Assembly (NCBI GenBank): GCA_022984795.1
Contig: JALIHJ010000067.1
Coordinates: 31,117 to 95,116 of the forward strand
Reading direction: 5' to 3'
DNA: 64,000 nucleotides
Source: Fabrea salina
Lineage: Eukaryota; Ciliophora; Heterotrichea; Heterotrichida; Fabreidae
Below are positions 10,079 to 19,020 of the stretch, in pieces (positions within the stretch are counted from its first letter, which is position 1; the number at the start of each line of letters is the position of its first letter). A model generated the notes under the pieces. The model had not been told where the DNA came from. It saw nothing but the letters and a program-made list of their open reading frames with translations, and searched no databases. Position numbers and translations under genes: made by a program.

Positions 10079-10105
10079 TTATGCTGTGTCTCAGTAGAGA
10101 ATAAA
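10079..10105. promoter_or_regulatory. Shared divergent promoter spacer, 27 bp
   Basis: Only 27 bp separate the divergent starts of the SANT and FYVE-like genes. No recognisable TATA box is seen. The common heterotrich motif CTAGAACTA of other spacers is not present here. Confidence 0.3.
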
Positions 10106-11209
10106 ATGGAAGACACATCCTCTGTGTACTCTGAGTCCATACTTGGCGATGCCGTCCCTGGAGGCTTGGTGATTCCTTACAACCCAAGTGTCAACAAAAA
10201 GGAGTACAGAAACGACAAAAAGTGCACAGTCTGCCAGAAGTCATTCAACATGATGGGCAGCATGAAGAAGCACTTCTGCAAGTTCTGCTACAGAGGAGTG
10301 TGCGTTAAGTGCTCCAACCAGGCTGCTTTCCATCCTGAACTAAACACAAACGTAAGAGTTTGTGATAGTTGCTACAACATGGCAGTGCTCCAGAGTGTCT
10401 CAGAAAACTGCCAGCAAGAGGTAGCTAAACAGCGGACCCTTGCTGAGTCTGCCAAAGAAGTGTTGATGGCTGAAGTCAAGTCCAAAAACGCAGCTAGACT
10501 CGAAAAAGACAAACTGAGTGCTGAGTACGAAGAACTCTGTGAAACCCTCGGAAACGAAGAGTACGAACTCAACAAAAAGGTCAACGAACTCAGAACAGCC
10601 AACATAAAATCAGGAACTAACTCTGAAATGATGATTAACAAGTACAACTCTATGTCTACTGAGTCGCGTGAAAAAGACATCAGAATCGAAAGACTCAACC
10701 AAGAGCTTAAAAGGATGAAAGAAGACACTGGGACTGACAAAGAAAAAGTAGCCCAAATCAGACAGCTACTTTCAGACCAGGAAAACGAAAACTTCCAGTT
10801 GAAAGAGAGTCTTAAGAAGCTTGAAGAAAAGAATGAAGCTGAAATTCCTGGGTTCCGCATGTCTAAAGAAGCCGAACTCAGCAACTCTATCCAAAGACTC
10901 AAAGAGCAAATTTACGAAATTGAAAAACAAAACAAAAACCTCAAACTCAAGCTCAAAGAACTCAAAGAAGAAAAAGCAAGCAGAAACTCCAACGTGTCTT
11001 ACTTGTCAAGTCAACTCTCACAGCACTCTAACCCCAACTCGACTGTTGACAGTGCTTCAATAAGGTACTTAAAAGAGCAGCTCTCAAATCAACAAGGAGA
11101 AATCATAGTGCTTAAAAGGCAGCTAGACAGTAACTACTCAGAATTGTCAGAAGACCCTGAGTTCCACACTGAGCCTGCAAGGGGCCGCTGCAACTGCTCT
11201 ATACTGTAA
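10106..11209 (+). CDS. FYVE-like zinc-finger coiled-coil protein with CaaX tail
   Basis: 367 residues. Residues about 39-92 form a FYVE-related finger with eight Cys/His ligands (CTVCQKSF, KKHFCKFCYRGVCVKC, RVCDSCY). The basic KKHFCK element stands where FYVE domains have R(R/K)HHCR, the PI3P-contacting patch. Residues about 100-345 are coiled coil, rich in Glu/Lys/Leu. The protein ends GRCNCSIL, a CaaX box (CSIL) whose last Leu predicts geranylgeranylation. A finger for phosphoinositides and a prenyl tail at opposite ends of a coiled coil suggest an endosomal tether. That role is inference; the domain calls are from motif spacing. Confidence 0.82.
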   Translation: MEDTSSVYSESILGDAVPGGLVIPYNPSVNKKEYRNDKKCTVCQKSFNMMGSMKKHFCKFCYRGVCVKCSNQAAFHPELNTNVRVCDSCYNMAVLQSVSENCQQEVAKQRTLAESAKEVLMAEVKSKNAARLEKDKLSAEYEELCETLGNEEYELNKKVNELRTANIKSGTNSEMMINKYNSMSTESREKDIRIERLNQELKRMKEDTGTDKEKVAQIRQLLSDQENENFQLKESLKKLEEKNEAEIPGFRMSKEAELSNSIQRLKEQIYEIEKQNKNLKLKLKELKEEKASRNSNVSYLSSQLSQHSNPNSTVDSASIRYLKEQLSNQQGEIIVLKRQLDSNYSELSEDPEFHTEPARGRCNCSIL

Positions 11210-11242
11210 TTTAAACTAAGACAGTTCATTGCCTAGATAAAG

Positions 11243-14200
11243 ATGTCAGGTGTGGAGAGCATAATCCTGTTTGTGCCTATCAGTTTGTTGGTTGGAGGCA
11301 TTCTTAGGACAGTCAACAAAAGCACCAACATACCTTATGCTCCAATGTTGCTTATTTTAGGACTCATTTGGGGATACTTCGACATATACATTGGCACTAT
11401 AGGAGAAGTTGCGATAATAGTTAGTTCTATGGAGCCAGTAAGGTTTACTTAGCCAGTGATTATGTTTGTGTTTTTGCCTGCTTTTATTTTTGACTCCTCT
11501 TTTAGAGCTGACTGGCACACTTTCAAAAGGGAATTTTGGCAGATTACTTTGTTGGCGGTTCCAGGGGCAATGTTTGTTACATGCATGTGCTCGTTGTGCA
11601 TTTACTACTTGTTGGGGTACAAGTCTGACTTTGGCTTTGCTGAGTCGGTGATCCTAGCTTCAATTTTGACTTCTACAGACTCTATTTCAATATCAGCAGT
11701 GCTTAAAGAAATTGGAGTTCCCAAGAAGCTCAGTACCTTGATGAAGGCTGAGAGTTCTCTCAACAGTGCTACTGTAATGGTGGTTTTTTTAGTGATGTTT
11801 GAAATAGCTGAGGGCAACAACCTTAGTTTTGGTGATGTAGTAGTAATGGTTCTTAGACTGAGTTTAGGAGGTCCTATTTTGGGAGTTGTCTCTGGGATCT
11901 TTATGGCCTTTTGGATCAAAAGGATTTACAACGACAGCGTCATGGAAAGAGTAGTTACTTTTAGCACAGCTTACATTGTATACTACTTAGCTGAAGGCAC
12001 TCAACTAAAGGTTTCAGGGTTCCTTGCAATACTTACTTTGTCGATATACATGTCAGCTTGGGGCAAAATCACCATAGCTATTCAGACAGAAGCTATAGTT
12101 AAGAGTTTCTGGGAATTTCTGGGGTACTGCACTGAAACTTTGCTGTTTTTGCTCACTGGAATAGTAATTGGGGAACGAGTTTTAAGGGAAGAAACTAACG
12201 CAGTTGACTGGGGAAAATTGGTGCTGCTTTACTTGGTTCTTATGTTTCTAAGGGGACTGATGGTGGCTTTTTGTTACCCTGTTTTGAAAAGGTCTGCTCA
12301 CGGGTTTACTTGGCAGCAGTGTTTGGTTATGGTTAACGGGGGACTTAGAGGAGCTATGAGCATAGCCCTTGCGTTGGTGATTTTTAGTGCCAACAAAATT
12401 GGCGAGGAAGTGAGACTCATGGTACTTTTCCACACAGCAGGAATAACTTCTTTGACCCTGCTGATAAACGGAACATCCACAAAACCACTTGTGGACAAAC
12501 TAGGTATAGCTAAGCACAGCAGAGTCCAAGAAAACACAATCAAGCAAGTCTGCAAAGTCATACATGACGAAACTGGCAAAAATATCCGTGAACTGAAAAG
12601 CAACAAGTACCTTTTGTTTGCAGACTGGGAAAAAGTAGACTATTTGATAGGACTCAAAAAGTTCATGAAAGAAGTTTTCCAGCACACTGCTACTGGAGAG
12701 AGGGCTAGAAAGAACTTCCGAGAAGCAGACACTTCTGGGTTCCTGCAGCAGTTCTTCACAGAAGTGGTGCCTACCGGACGCCAAGAAGTCAAGAACGAAA
12801 TGAGGTACCGTTTCCTCATTACTTTGAAAGGCATGTACTGGTACGAGTACGAAAAGGGCCAGTGTGCTCCGATGGCTGCACTAGCCTTGATTAAGTCAGC
12901 TGACACAACTATTGACGAAGTAGGCAGAGAAATTAAAGACTGGGAGTTACTGGAAAGCAGTCTTGTGCACGGGTGGATTATTTCAATTTTTCGGAAGGTC
13001 AAGAAGTGGCCTGTTTTGGGGAGACTGTTTACCTTGGTGCTTTATAACAAGTTGTCAGCTGCCTACGACATAGGGTCGACTTACCTTGTTTGCCACGCTT
13101 ACGCTGAAGAGAAGCTAAGAGAGATCATTGAAGAAGACAGTGTGGAGTTCTTGGAGGAAATCATCAGAGAAAGCAACGAACAAGTAGAACTGTGCAAGCA
13201 CTTTTTAACAACTAACATCACAGAGATCTTTTCAGAAATCACACGCGACATCCACACTAAAAAGGCGGCTTACGTAGTTCTCAACAGACAACTCACTATA
13301 GTCAACGACTTCAGAAAGAACGGCTTCATAGAAGAAAACGAGTTTAAGTTGCTTTCAGTTAAAATCGAAAAGATGATTTACAGCTTGCAAGTCAAGTCTT
13401 TGTACTCCAAAATGCCCACTCTCGACGAGATCATTCCTAACTTGCCCTTTTTCGAAACGATTCCTAAAAAAGCACTCCACAACTTAATAGACAACGCCAA
13501 GAAAACACTCATTCAGGCAGGTGAATTCCTTTTTAAAAAAGGTGAACGGGCCAAAGGAGCCTACATTATTCTGAGGGGAAGAGCTGTGGAAACCAACGAA
13601 GAAGGTTTTACTTACGAACACGAAGAAGGCAGCATTGTAGGAGTTCAGAGTTTACTCACCCACATCAACACTAACTTAACAACCAGCAAAGCCGAAACTG
13701 TTGTGTACGCTGCTTTCCTACTTAAAGAGTACTTGCCTAACTTATCTGAAAACGAAGAAATTCGGGAGAGTCTGTGGAGGGTTTCAGCACCTAACCTCAT
13801 TAAAATGAACCCAAGGAGCTTCCCTTCCAAGTTCAATATTTTGAAATACGGCCGAATCCAGCAGTTCATTGAACTTTGTGACTTCAAAAAGTACGAGTAC
13901 GGGGCTTACTTGCAGATTTCTACTGGGGCTTTGCTAATGAGAGGCAGCTTATCAGAGGTAACTAACATTCAAAATACACAAGTGCCTACACGCTCTACTT
14001 ACCAAGCCCTGAGGTTCATTGACAAAAAGAACCCCACTCCTTTTATTGCCACTGGTAACCCAGTGACCATTGTGTTCCACATGTGTGCTGACTTGTACTA
14101 CGAGTGGAAGTCCAAGCACCTACCCTTGTCCACTGCAGTTGACTCAGTGCTTGAAGCAAGGCACCATGCTTTCAGTTGTGACGAAGAAAGCCTTTTCAAA

Positions 14201-14263
14201 GACTTCCACGTTTTCAGTCATGAGGACGCTATTGACTTAATCCAGGATAGTTTTGAAATCTAA
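11243..14263 (+). CDS. Na+/H+ exchanger-like protein with cyclic-nucleotide-binding domain, two exons
   Basis: Exon 1 (11243-11437, 65 codons) and exon 2 (11453-14263) join across a 15-nt intron to give 1001 residues. Residues about 5-410 hold the roughly 12 membrane segments of a CPA1 antiporter (VIMFVFLPAFIFDSSF, TSTDSISISAVLKEIGVPKK, VNGGLRGAMSIALAL). A long cytosolic region follows, with a cyclic-nucleotide-binding-like domain at about 738-825 (ETIPKKALHNLID, GEFLFKKGERAKGAYIILRG), as in SOS1 and sperm-type (SLC9C) exchangers. No voltage-sensor segment is apparent. The key Asn-Asp pair of the family is Asn169-Ser170 here (AESSLNSATVMV), so the transport mechanism may be altered or lost. 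The start is the first ATG downstream of the FYVE-like gene. Confidence 0.9.
11438..11452 (+). other. 15-nt spliceosomal intron
   Basis: GTAAGGTTTACTTAG, phase 0, with A at position 10 and an in-frame terminal TAG. Its removal joins SSMEP to PVIMFVFLPAFIFD, restoring the conserved exchanger segment. Confidence 0.93.
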
Positions 14264-14281
14264 ACATTAATTTAGAGTATA

Positions 14282-16120
14282 TTAAGCTTCAGACTCACAG
14301 TCAGTGTTGTTTCCAATAGCAGTGTAAAGAGCTTTGTGCATTGAAGACTTGTAAGTAAGGATCTTCCCTGACCTTGTGAACTGAATAAAGTCTTGCTTAC
14401 ACCTTCCATAACCAAGTCCCCAAAACGACCCCTGAATTGGGCACTGCTGCTCGTTTACTTCTTCACCTTCAAAAGAGATTTCCCAGATTTTTTTGTTAGA
14501 GGTTTTAGGGGCTGTGTAGCCTCCGAAAACTACCATGCTTTGGTCCAGGGCTATAACTCCTAGCTTGTAAATGCTTGCAGGCAACTTGAATCCTAGTTTT
14601 TTCCACTCATCAGAGTGCTCCCACACAGACCTGGAAATATGACTAGTTTTTCCTCCCAGCAAGTAAAGTTTGTTTTGGTAGTGCACTGCAGAAGCATAGA
14701 CTCTAGGCTTAGTTAGCTCTGAGTGGGGGAACCATTCTAGTGTTCTAAGGTTCAGTCCTTCGACTTCAGTGTTGTCTTTGCCAGAGATCACAAAAGCAGT
14801 GTTGTGAGAAACCACCATGCAAGCCTTTACGTGGGAACTTTTGGTGTCTGGGAGTTCTTTGGGTCCGTCTGAGTCTATGATCCAGGAACTTTTTCCGTCC
14901 ACTACAATCACGCCCCACTGACTAGAGCAAGCTGAGTAGTTTTTAGACAGCTTTTCAAATTTCAGTTTGGACACAGAGTAGTCGTCTGGGTGGTAACTAA
15001 TGAAGTCACTAGAATAGGTGTTGAAGTAAAAGCCTATTTCTTCGAAGTTGACTACAGACTTTTCATAGAGTTTCTGACTGACATCGTCAAATCTGTGGTG
15101 GTCTGGCTGAACGTCGTTGATAATGATAGACATTGAGTCTTCGCTTTCAAACTCTTCAACCAGGTGCTTTCTGGGGTCGAGTTGCACCTCTATTTCTTCT
15201 TCCAAGTCTTCTTCAAAGGCTTCATACTTGTTTTTCTGGGCTGCAGGGTTGATTTCTTCTTCGATTACCAAAGGCATGTCATAAGGGATTCCGTGAGCTT
15301 TAAGTACTTCTGAAGCTATTTCTGAAGAACCAGCCAGTTCCTTCAACTCTTCAATTACTTTTTCACTAGAAACAGCACTTGCCATTCCGTACTTTTCAGA
15401 AACCAAGAATCCTTGGATGAGTCCTTCGTTGTTTATCATGATTCCTCCTTTCCAGTCGTTTCCTTCCAAGTCGAAAACTCTGAAGTTTCCGTTGTACACT
15501 CCGGATGCTCTAACATCTTTGTGTGCTATTTTTGAAGAGGAGTTGTAGTACACAACAAAGCAGTTGCCTTCGTTAGTTGAGGCTTCTAAGCATAACTTTG
15601 GGACTTTGGGGTCTTTGGAAGGCTCAACTTTCCATATCACAAGGTCTCCTAACTCAGGGCCTAGTTCTAAACAATTTTCTGAAACTTTAAGTCTTTCGTT
15701 TGAGTCGAAAACCATTGCAAAGTACCCTTGGCTTTGGTGCACAGGAACTGCTTCTCTTGAAGTAATGATGCAGTCCTTAGAAATAAACATGCCGGTAGTT
15801 CCTGAGCTTTGGGTTTGACTCCCAACTATACAAAGGTACTCTTCGCCCAGAACTTTGGACTGGGAACGGGCTGTTAGGGGGTCTTCGACAAGGATGTCTA
15901 TGTTAAGCTTGTTCCTTCTGTGGTAGATTCTGCGGAGTTCTTCAGTAGTTGACAGTTTCTTTCCACCAACTGAAACTTCAAATTCTTGGTTTGCCAACTC
16001 AGGAAAGTTCTTTAAGATTTGTCTCTTTGCTCCTCGCAAGTCAGAAAACTCCCTGAGTCTTGCCCTTTTGCCCTGGAAATTTACATTCACTTCTTTTTGA
16101 GTGCCGCAACAAGCTCCCAT
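14282..16120 (-). CDS. N-acylated kelch-type protein with a protease-like middle domain
   Basis: 612 residues. It begins MGACCGTQKE: Gly2 plus Cys4/Cys5 is a strong pattern for N-myristoylation and palmitoylation, so a membrane-attached cytosolic protein is likely. Residues about 15-75 could be a beta-grasp (ubiquitin- or PB1-like) domain. Residues about 95-275 look like a trypsin-fold relic (GMFISKDCIITSREAV, DWKGGIMINNEGLIQGFLVS), but the catalytic His and Ser positions are not conserved. Residues about 400-600 are kelch-like blades (KLYLLGGKT, MVVFGGYTA). An acidic linker lies at about 295-330. The stop lies 18 bp from the convergent exchanger stop. The domain names other than kelch are tentative. 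Confidence 0.7.
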   Translation of the reverse strand: MGACCGTQKEVNVNFQGKRARLREFSDLRGAKRQILKNFPELANQEFEVSVGGKKLSTTEELRRIYHRRNKLNIDILVEDPLTARSQSKVLGEEYLCIVGSQTQSSGTTGMFISKDCIITSREAVPVHQSQGYFAMVFDSNERLKVSENCLELGPELGDLVIWKVEPSKDPKVPKLCLEASTNEGNCFVVYYNSSSKIAHKDVRASGVYNGNFRVFDLEGNDWKGGIMINNEGLIQGFLVSEKYGMASAVSSEKVIEELKELAGSSEIASEVLKAHGIPYDMPLVIEEEINPAAQKNKYEAFEEDLEEEIEVQLDPRKHLVEEFESEDSMSIIINDVQPDHHRFDDVSQKLYEKSVVNFEEIGFYFNTYSSDFISYHPDDYSVSKLKFEKLSKNYSACSSQWGVIVVDGKSSWIIDSDGPKELPDTKSSHVKACMVVSHNTAFVISGKDNTEVEGLNLRTLEWFPHSELTKPRVYASAVHYQNKLYLLGGKTSHISRSVWEHSDEWKKLGFKLPASIYKLGVIALDQSMVVFGGYTAPKTSNKKIWEISFEGEEVNEQQCPIQGSFWGLGYGRCKQDFIQFTRSGKILTYKSSMHKALYTAIGNNTDCESEA

Positions 16121-16151
16121 TATATTACTATTAAGTTAGGACTAGAACTAC

Positions 16152-17273
16152 TTACTCTAGTTTATCTTTAGTTTTAAGCATGGACTTTAAAAACTCACAC
16201 AGTATCCAAACGTTCGCAAAAAAGAACAAAACACTTGCAAACCAAAGATGAATAAACACGTTTTCTCCCAGAAATTCCAACTTGTATCCCCAAAACAACC
16301 AATGGAGTTCCGTACCTACCCAAGTTGCTACTAAGAAAAGCCCTTTTTTGAGAGAAATGTTTGCTTTGGGCAAAACTAAAGGCAGCAATGTGATGTACCA
16401 CGTAAAGTACTGTGCAGTGCAGACCTTGTTGAATATCACAAAAACTATAGTCTGGCACAGCAACTTCAGGTAAATCTGTCCTTTCACAAAGCTCAAGTAA
16501 GTTATAAGTCCCCACTGCGGGATAAAGGCTGCAAGGCCCAAAAGCTTAGCTGAAGACTCAAAAGTCAAGTAAAGCATGTAGAAGTACAGGGAAAAGTTAT
16601 GTCTGTTGTCTTTTCTGGTGAAGTGGTACAGGTAAGTTTCGTACAAAAACTCATACCCGTAAACCCAGTAAAACACCCCTGCAAGGGCTAAAAACACTCC
16701 TCCACTTATAAAAGCAAACTTAACTTTGTCTGGACAAAAGAACTTGTTTTTGTTGCCTGTTTCTAAGTAAAAACTCAGAGCATATATAATTGGGTAGATT
16801 CTAAAGTGCACACTCAGTCCGTAGAAAAACGCAGCAGTGGAGTACTTTTTGGTTTTTAAAAAGTAAATCGTAGCCAAAACTAGCACACTGCATATAGAGT
16901 CCGAAGAACCCCTCGTGGAAATGTTAAACACTAAAGGGTTCAACCACCACACCCAAACCCACCTTGTGTCAACCATTGCTTTCTGAAGCAAGTTGTAAAT
17001 TAAACAAGCAGCTACTAAGTCTCCCAGCACAAAAAGAACCTTTCCAAAGGGTGCAAAGTACAAGTTGGGAACAAGCAAGTAAGCCAATAGAGGAGTGTAC
17101 CTGTAAGTGTGCCTTTGGTAAGGGGACTCTCCTTGCCAAACGTAGGAAGAAGCGTCTGTGTAAACTTGATAGTCAATGTCCGTGTACTTAACTTCCATGT
17201 AGGAGTCTTGGTACTCTCCCCAAGCCAAAAGACCTACTCTGACTGCTATTCCTAGTAGCACTGAAGTTTTCAT
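16152..17273 (-). CDS. PIGM: GPI mannosyltransferase 1 (PIG-M)
   Basis: 373 residues with about 8-10 membrane segments. PIG-M adds the first mannose from dolichol-phosphate-mannose to the GPI precursor in the ER lumen. The family hallmark is in the first lumenal loop: YTDIDYQVYTDAS (the DXD-type motif), then SPYQRHTYRYTPLLAYLLVP. Also visible are WVWVWWLNPLVFNISTRGSS and FTWYITLLPLV. Length is slightly shorter than animal PIG-M (about 420). Its start codon is 5 bp after the stop of the upstream kinesin on the same strand, so the two could be transcribed together or from a promoter within the kinesin coding region. Confidence 0.95.
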   Translation of the reverse strand: MKTSVLLGIAVRVGLLAWGEYQDSYMEVKYTDIDYQVYTDASSYVWQGESPYQRHTYRYTPLLAYLLVPNLYFAPFGKVLFVLGDLVAACLIYNLLQKAMVDTRWVWVWWLNPLVFNISTRGSSDSICSVLVLATIYFLKTKKYSTAAFFYGLSVHFRIYPIIYALSFYLETGNKNKFFCPDKVKFAFISGGVFLALAGVFYWVYGYEFLYETYLYHFTRKDNRHNFSLYFYMLYLTFESSAKLLGLAAFIPQWGLITYLSFVKGQIYLKLLCQTIVFVIFNKVCTAQYFTWYITLLPLVLPKANISLKKGLFLVATWVGTELHWLFWGYKLEFLGENVFIHLWFASVLFFFANVWILCEFLKSMLKTKDKLE

Positions 17274-17278
17274 ATTTA

Positions 17279-19009
17279 TTAAGGTGGGGTCAAGTCCGGC
17301 CAGGTAGAGTCCGAAAGTCCAGCTAGTTCTTGTTCCAACTGGTTCAAAAAGTCTTCTTTAGGCTGGGTTTGGCTTGGAGGAGGGGTTTTGGTCCGCACAG
17401 GTCTTTTAGTAAGAACTTTTTGGGAAGCAGTTGGGGGTTTGGGTTTTGTAGGAGTGGTTGAACGGGTTATTTTTGTTTGGCTTTTAGAAGTTAAGAAACT
17501 GTTAGCCTTGGGCTTGGGCAAAGGTCTGGGTTTCTGGACTTTTTTAGGCTGTACTTGGGGTTTAATTTCTTGTTTAATTACAGGTTGTGTTGGGAGTTCC
17601 ATAGTTTTGATGACCTCAGTGTAGTCAGGCTGGATGTTGGGCAAAGGAAGTTCTCCTTTGATAAACTGGGACTCAATAGCTGTTTTTCCAAGTAAGTTAA
17701 TGTTTTCAACTAGTTTTTTAGCAACTTTATTGATGCTTTCAATTACTTCCCCAGAAGACATTGAGTCTAGGTTTATAAAGGTGTCTTGCATAAAAGGTTC
17801 GTCAGAAGAAGACTCGTAGTCTCTCAAGCAGTAGGGGTAGTTGGCTTTGAGTTGGTGGGGAAGTTTGTTCCAGCTGCTGTGCATTTCTCTTTTGAGTTCA
17901 ATTGAGTTCTGAGTGACTTTGCTCAGCAAGCGCACTAAGTAGTAAATAGCTTCAGATTGGTTATGTGAAAACAAGGAGTCGCTGTGTTCAGACCTAGGTT
18001 CTTTTTTGAGTTGTGGAGTTTGCTTTTGGTTAACTACTGCAACAGTCACTACTTCTTTGCACCTTGCCGCAAACTGCAGTGTAGACAAGGTTTCGTTTCC
18101 GTATATGTAGGCTGGAGACACAGTTGCTATCAAAACTACTTTTCCGTTGAGGAAAGGCTGCAGGATCCTTGTGAGCTTAGAGTCCCTGTAAGGAATATGC
18201 GAGTTGCCTACAGAAGTTAAGGCACAGATGACTTTCCCCAAAGCACTCAGAGAAGTGTTTATGGACTTAGCTTCTTCAAGGCGGACTCCACTGGCGTTGG
18301 TGCTGCTGACTCTTTCAGACCCAGCTAAGTCTACAAAGGTCACTCGTGAGTAAAGGGAGTTGTCTTGTTCTAAGTCAATTGAAAGAACTAAGTGGGACCT
18401 TGAAGAAGTTTGGTTGGCGTTGTGGGCTCCCATGATTCTGTTGTTGAGGCACAAGTTAACTAAGTCAGCAGCTTGGTCAAAGTTTTCAATGGGAACGTTA
18501 GTAAGGTCTTTGACGTATATGTTTCCTGAGTCTTGTCTAATTTGGAGTGCTTTTTTTTTAGGCATGAGTAAGTCGTAGATGTTTTCTAAGTAAATCTGAA
18601 AAAAGCTAAAGGTAAAACTGGCGTTTGAAGCATTTTCTAGTAGGTACTTTAAGGAGCAAGGTACAATCCCTGTTGATTTTTGAGTGACTTTTTTGAGTAA
18701 CCCCATAGTGTGTGTTTTGCCAGTTCCAGTTTGCCCGTACACAAACAGAGTTGAGTTGTAGCCCTGCAGAGCTTTGTCTAGTAAGTTTTGTGCAGAGGTA
18801 GAGAACACCTGCTCTTCAGAAGATTCCTGTGAAAGTACCGCGTCGTAGTTGAAAGGACGCTTGCACTCCTTGGGGTAACTCAGTTCTATTGAGTGGTCTC
18901 CTGTTACCTTTACGCACTGTTTGAAGCCGGGTTTGTTGGTTTCGTGGGACAGGGCAGGTCTTACTCTTATAAATACTTGAACTGCTTCTTCCATGTTAAA
19001 TTTAAACAC
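17279..19009 (-). CDS. Kinesin with N-terminal motor and Pro/Lys-rich tail
   Basis: 576 residues. The motor domain (about 8-330) contains the P-loop GQTGTGKTHTMG, switch I NQTSSRSH, switch II DLAGSERV and the PYRDSKLTRILQPFL element, so it should be an ATP-driven microtubule motor. The tail (about 330-576) has little coiled coil and ends in a Pro/Lys/Thr-rich, probably disordered, microtubule- or cargo-binding region. The subfamily is not clear by eye. Two in-frame ATGs are possible: codon 1 (19009) or codon 6 (18994, MEEAVQVFIRVRP); the second leaves a more usual distance to the divergent TPR gene. Confidence 0.92.
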   Translation of the reverse strand: MFKFNMEEAVQVFIRVRPALSHETNKPGFKQCVKVTGDHSIELSYPKECKRPFNYDAVLSQESSEEQVFSTSAQNLLDKALQGYNSTLFVYGQTGTGKTHTMGLLKKVTQKSTGIVPCSLKYLLENASNASFTFSFFQIYLENIYDLLMPKKKALQIRQDSGNIYVKDLTNVPIENFDQAADLVNLCLNNRIMGAHNANQTSSRSHLVLSIDLEQDNSLYSRVTFVDLAGSERVSSTNASGVRLEEAKSINTSLSALGKVICALTSVGNSHIPYRDSKLTRILQPFLNGKVVLIATVSPAYIYGNETLSTLQFAARCKEVVTVAVVNQKQTPQLKKEPRSEHSDSLFSHNQSEAIYYLVRLLSKVTQNSIELKREMHSSWNKLPHQLKANYPYCLRDYESSSDEPFMQDTFINLDSMSSGEVIESINKVAKKLVENINLLGKTAIESQFIKGELPLPNIQPDYTEVIKTMELPTQPVIKQEIKPQVQPKKVQKPRPLPKPKANSFLTSKSQTKITRSTTPTKPKPPTASQKVLTKRPVRTKTPPPSQTQPKEDFLNQLEQELAGLSDSTWPDLTPP

Positions 19010-19020
19010 CTAGTAGTTAA
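19010..19020. promoter_or_regulatory. Extremely short divergent spacer, 11 bp (26 bp if the second ATG is used)
   Basis: The divergent starts of the kinesin and the TPR gene leave 11 bp, or 26 bp if the kinesin begins at codon 6. Promoter elements of each gene must lie inside the other's transcribed region. The spacer contains CCTAGTAGTTAA, a variant of the recurring CTAGAACTA motif. Confidence 0.35.
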
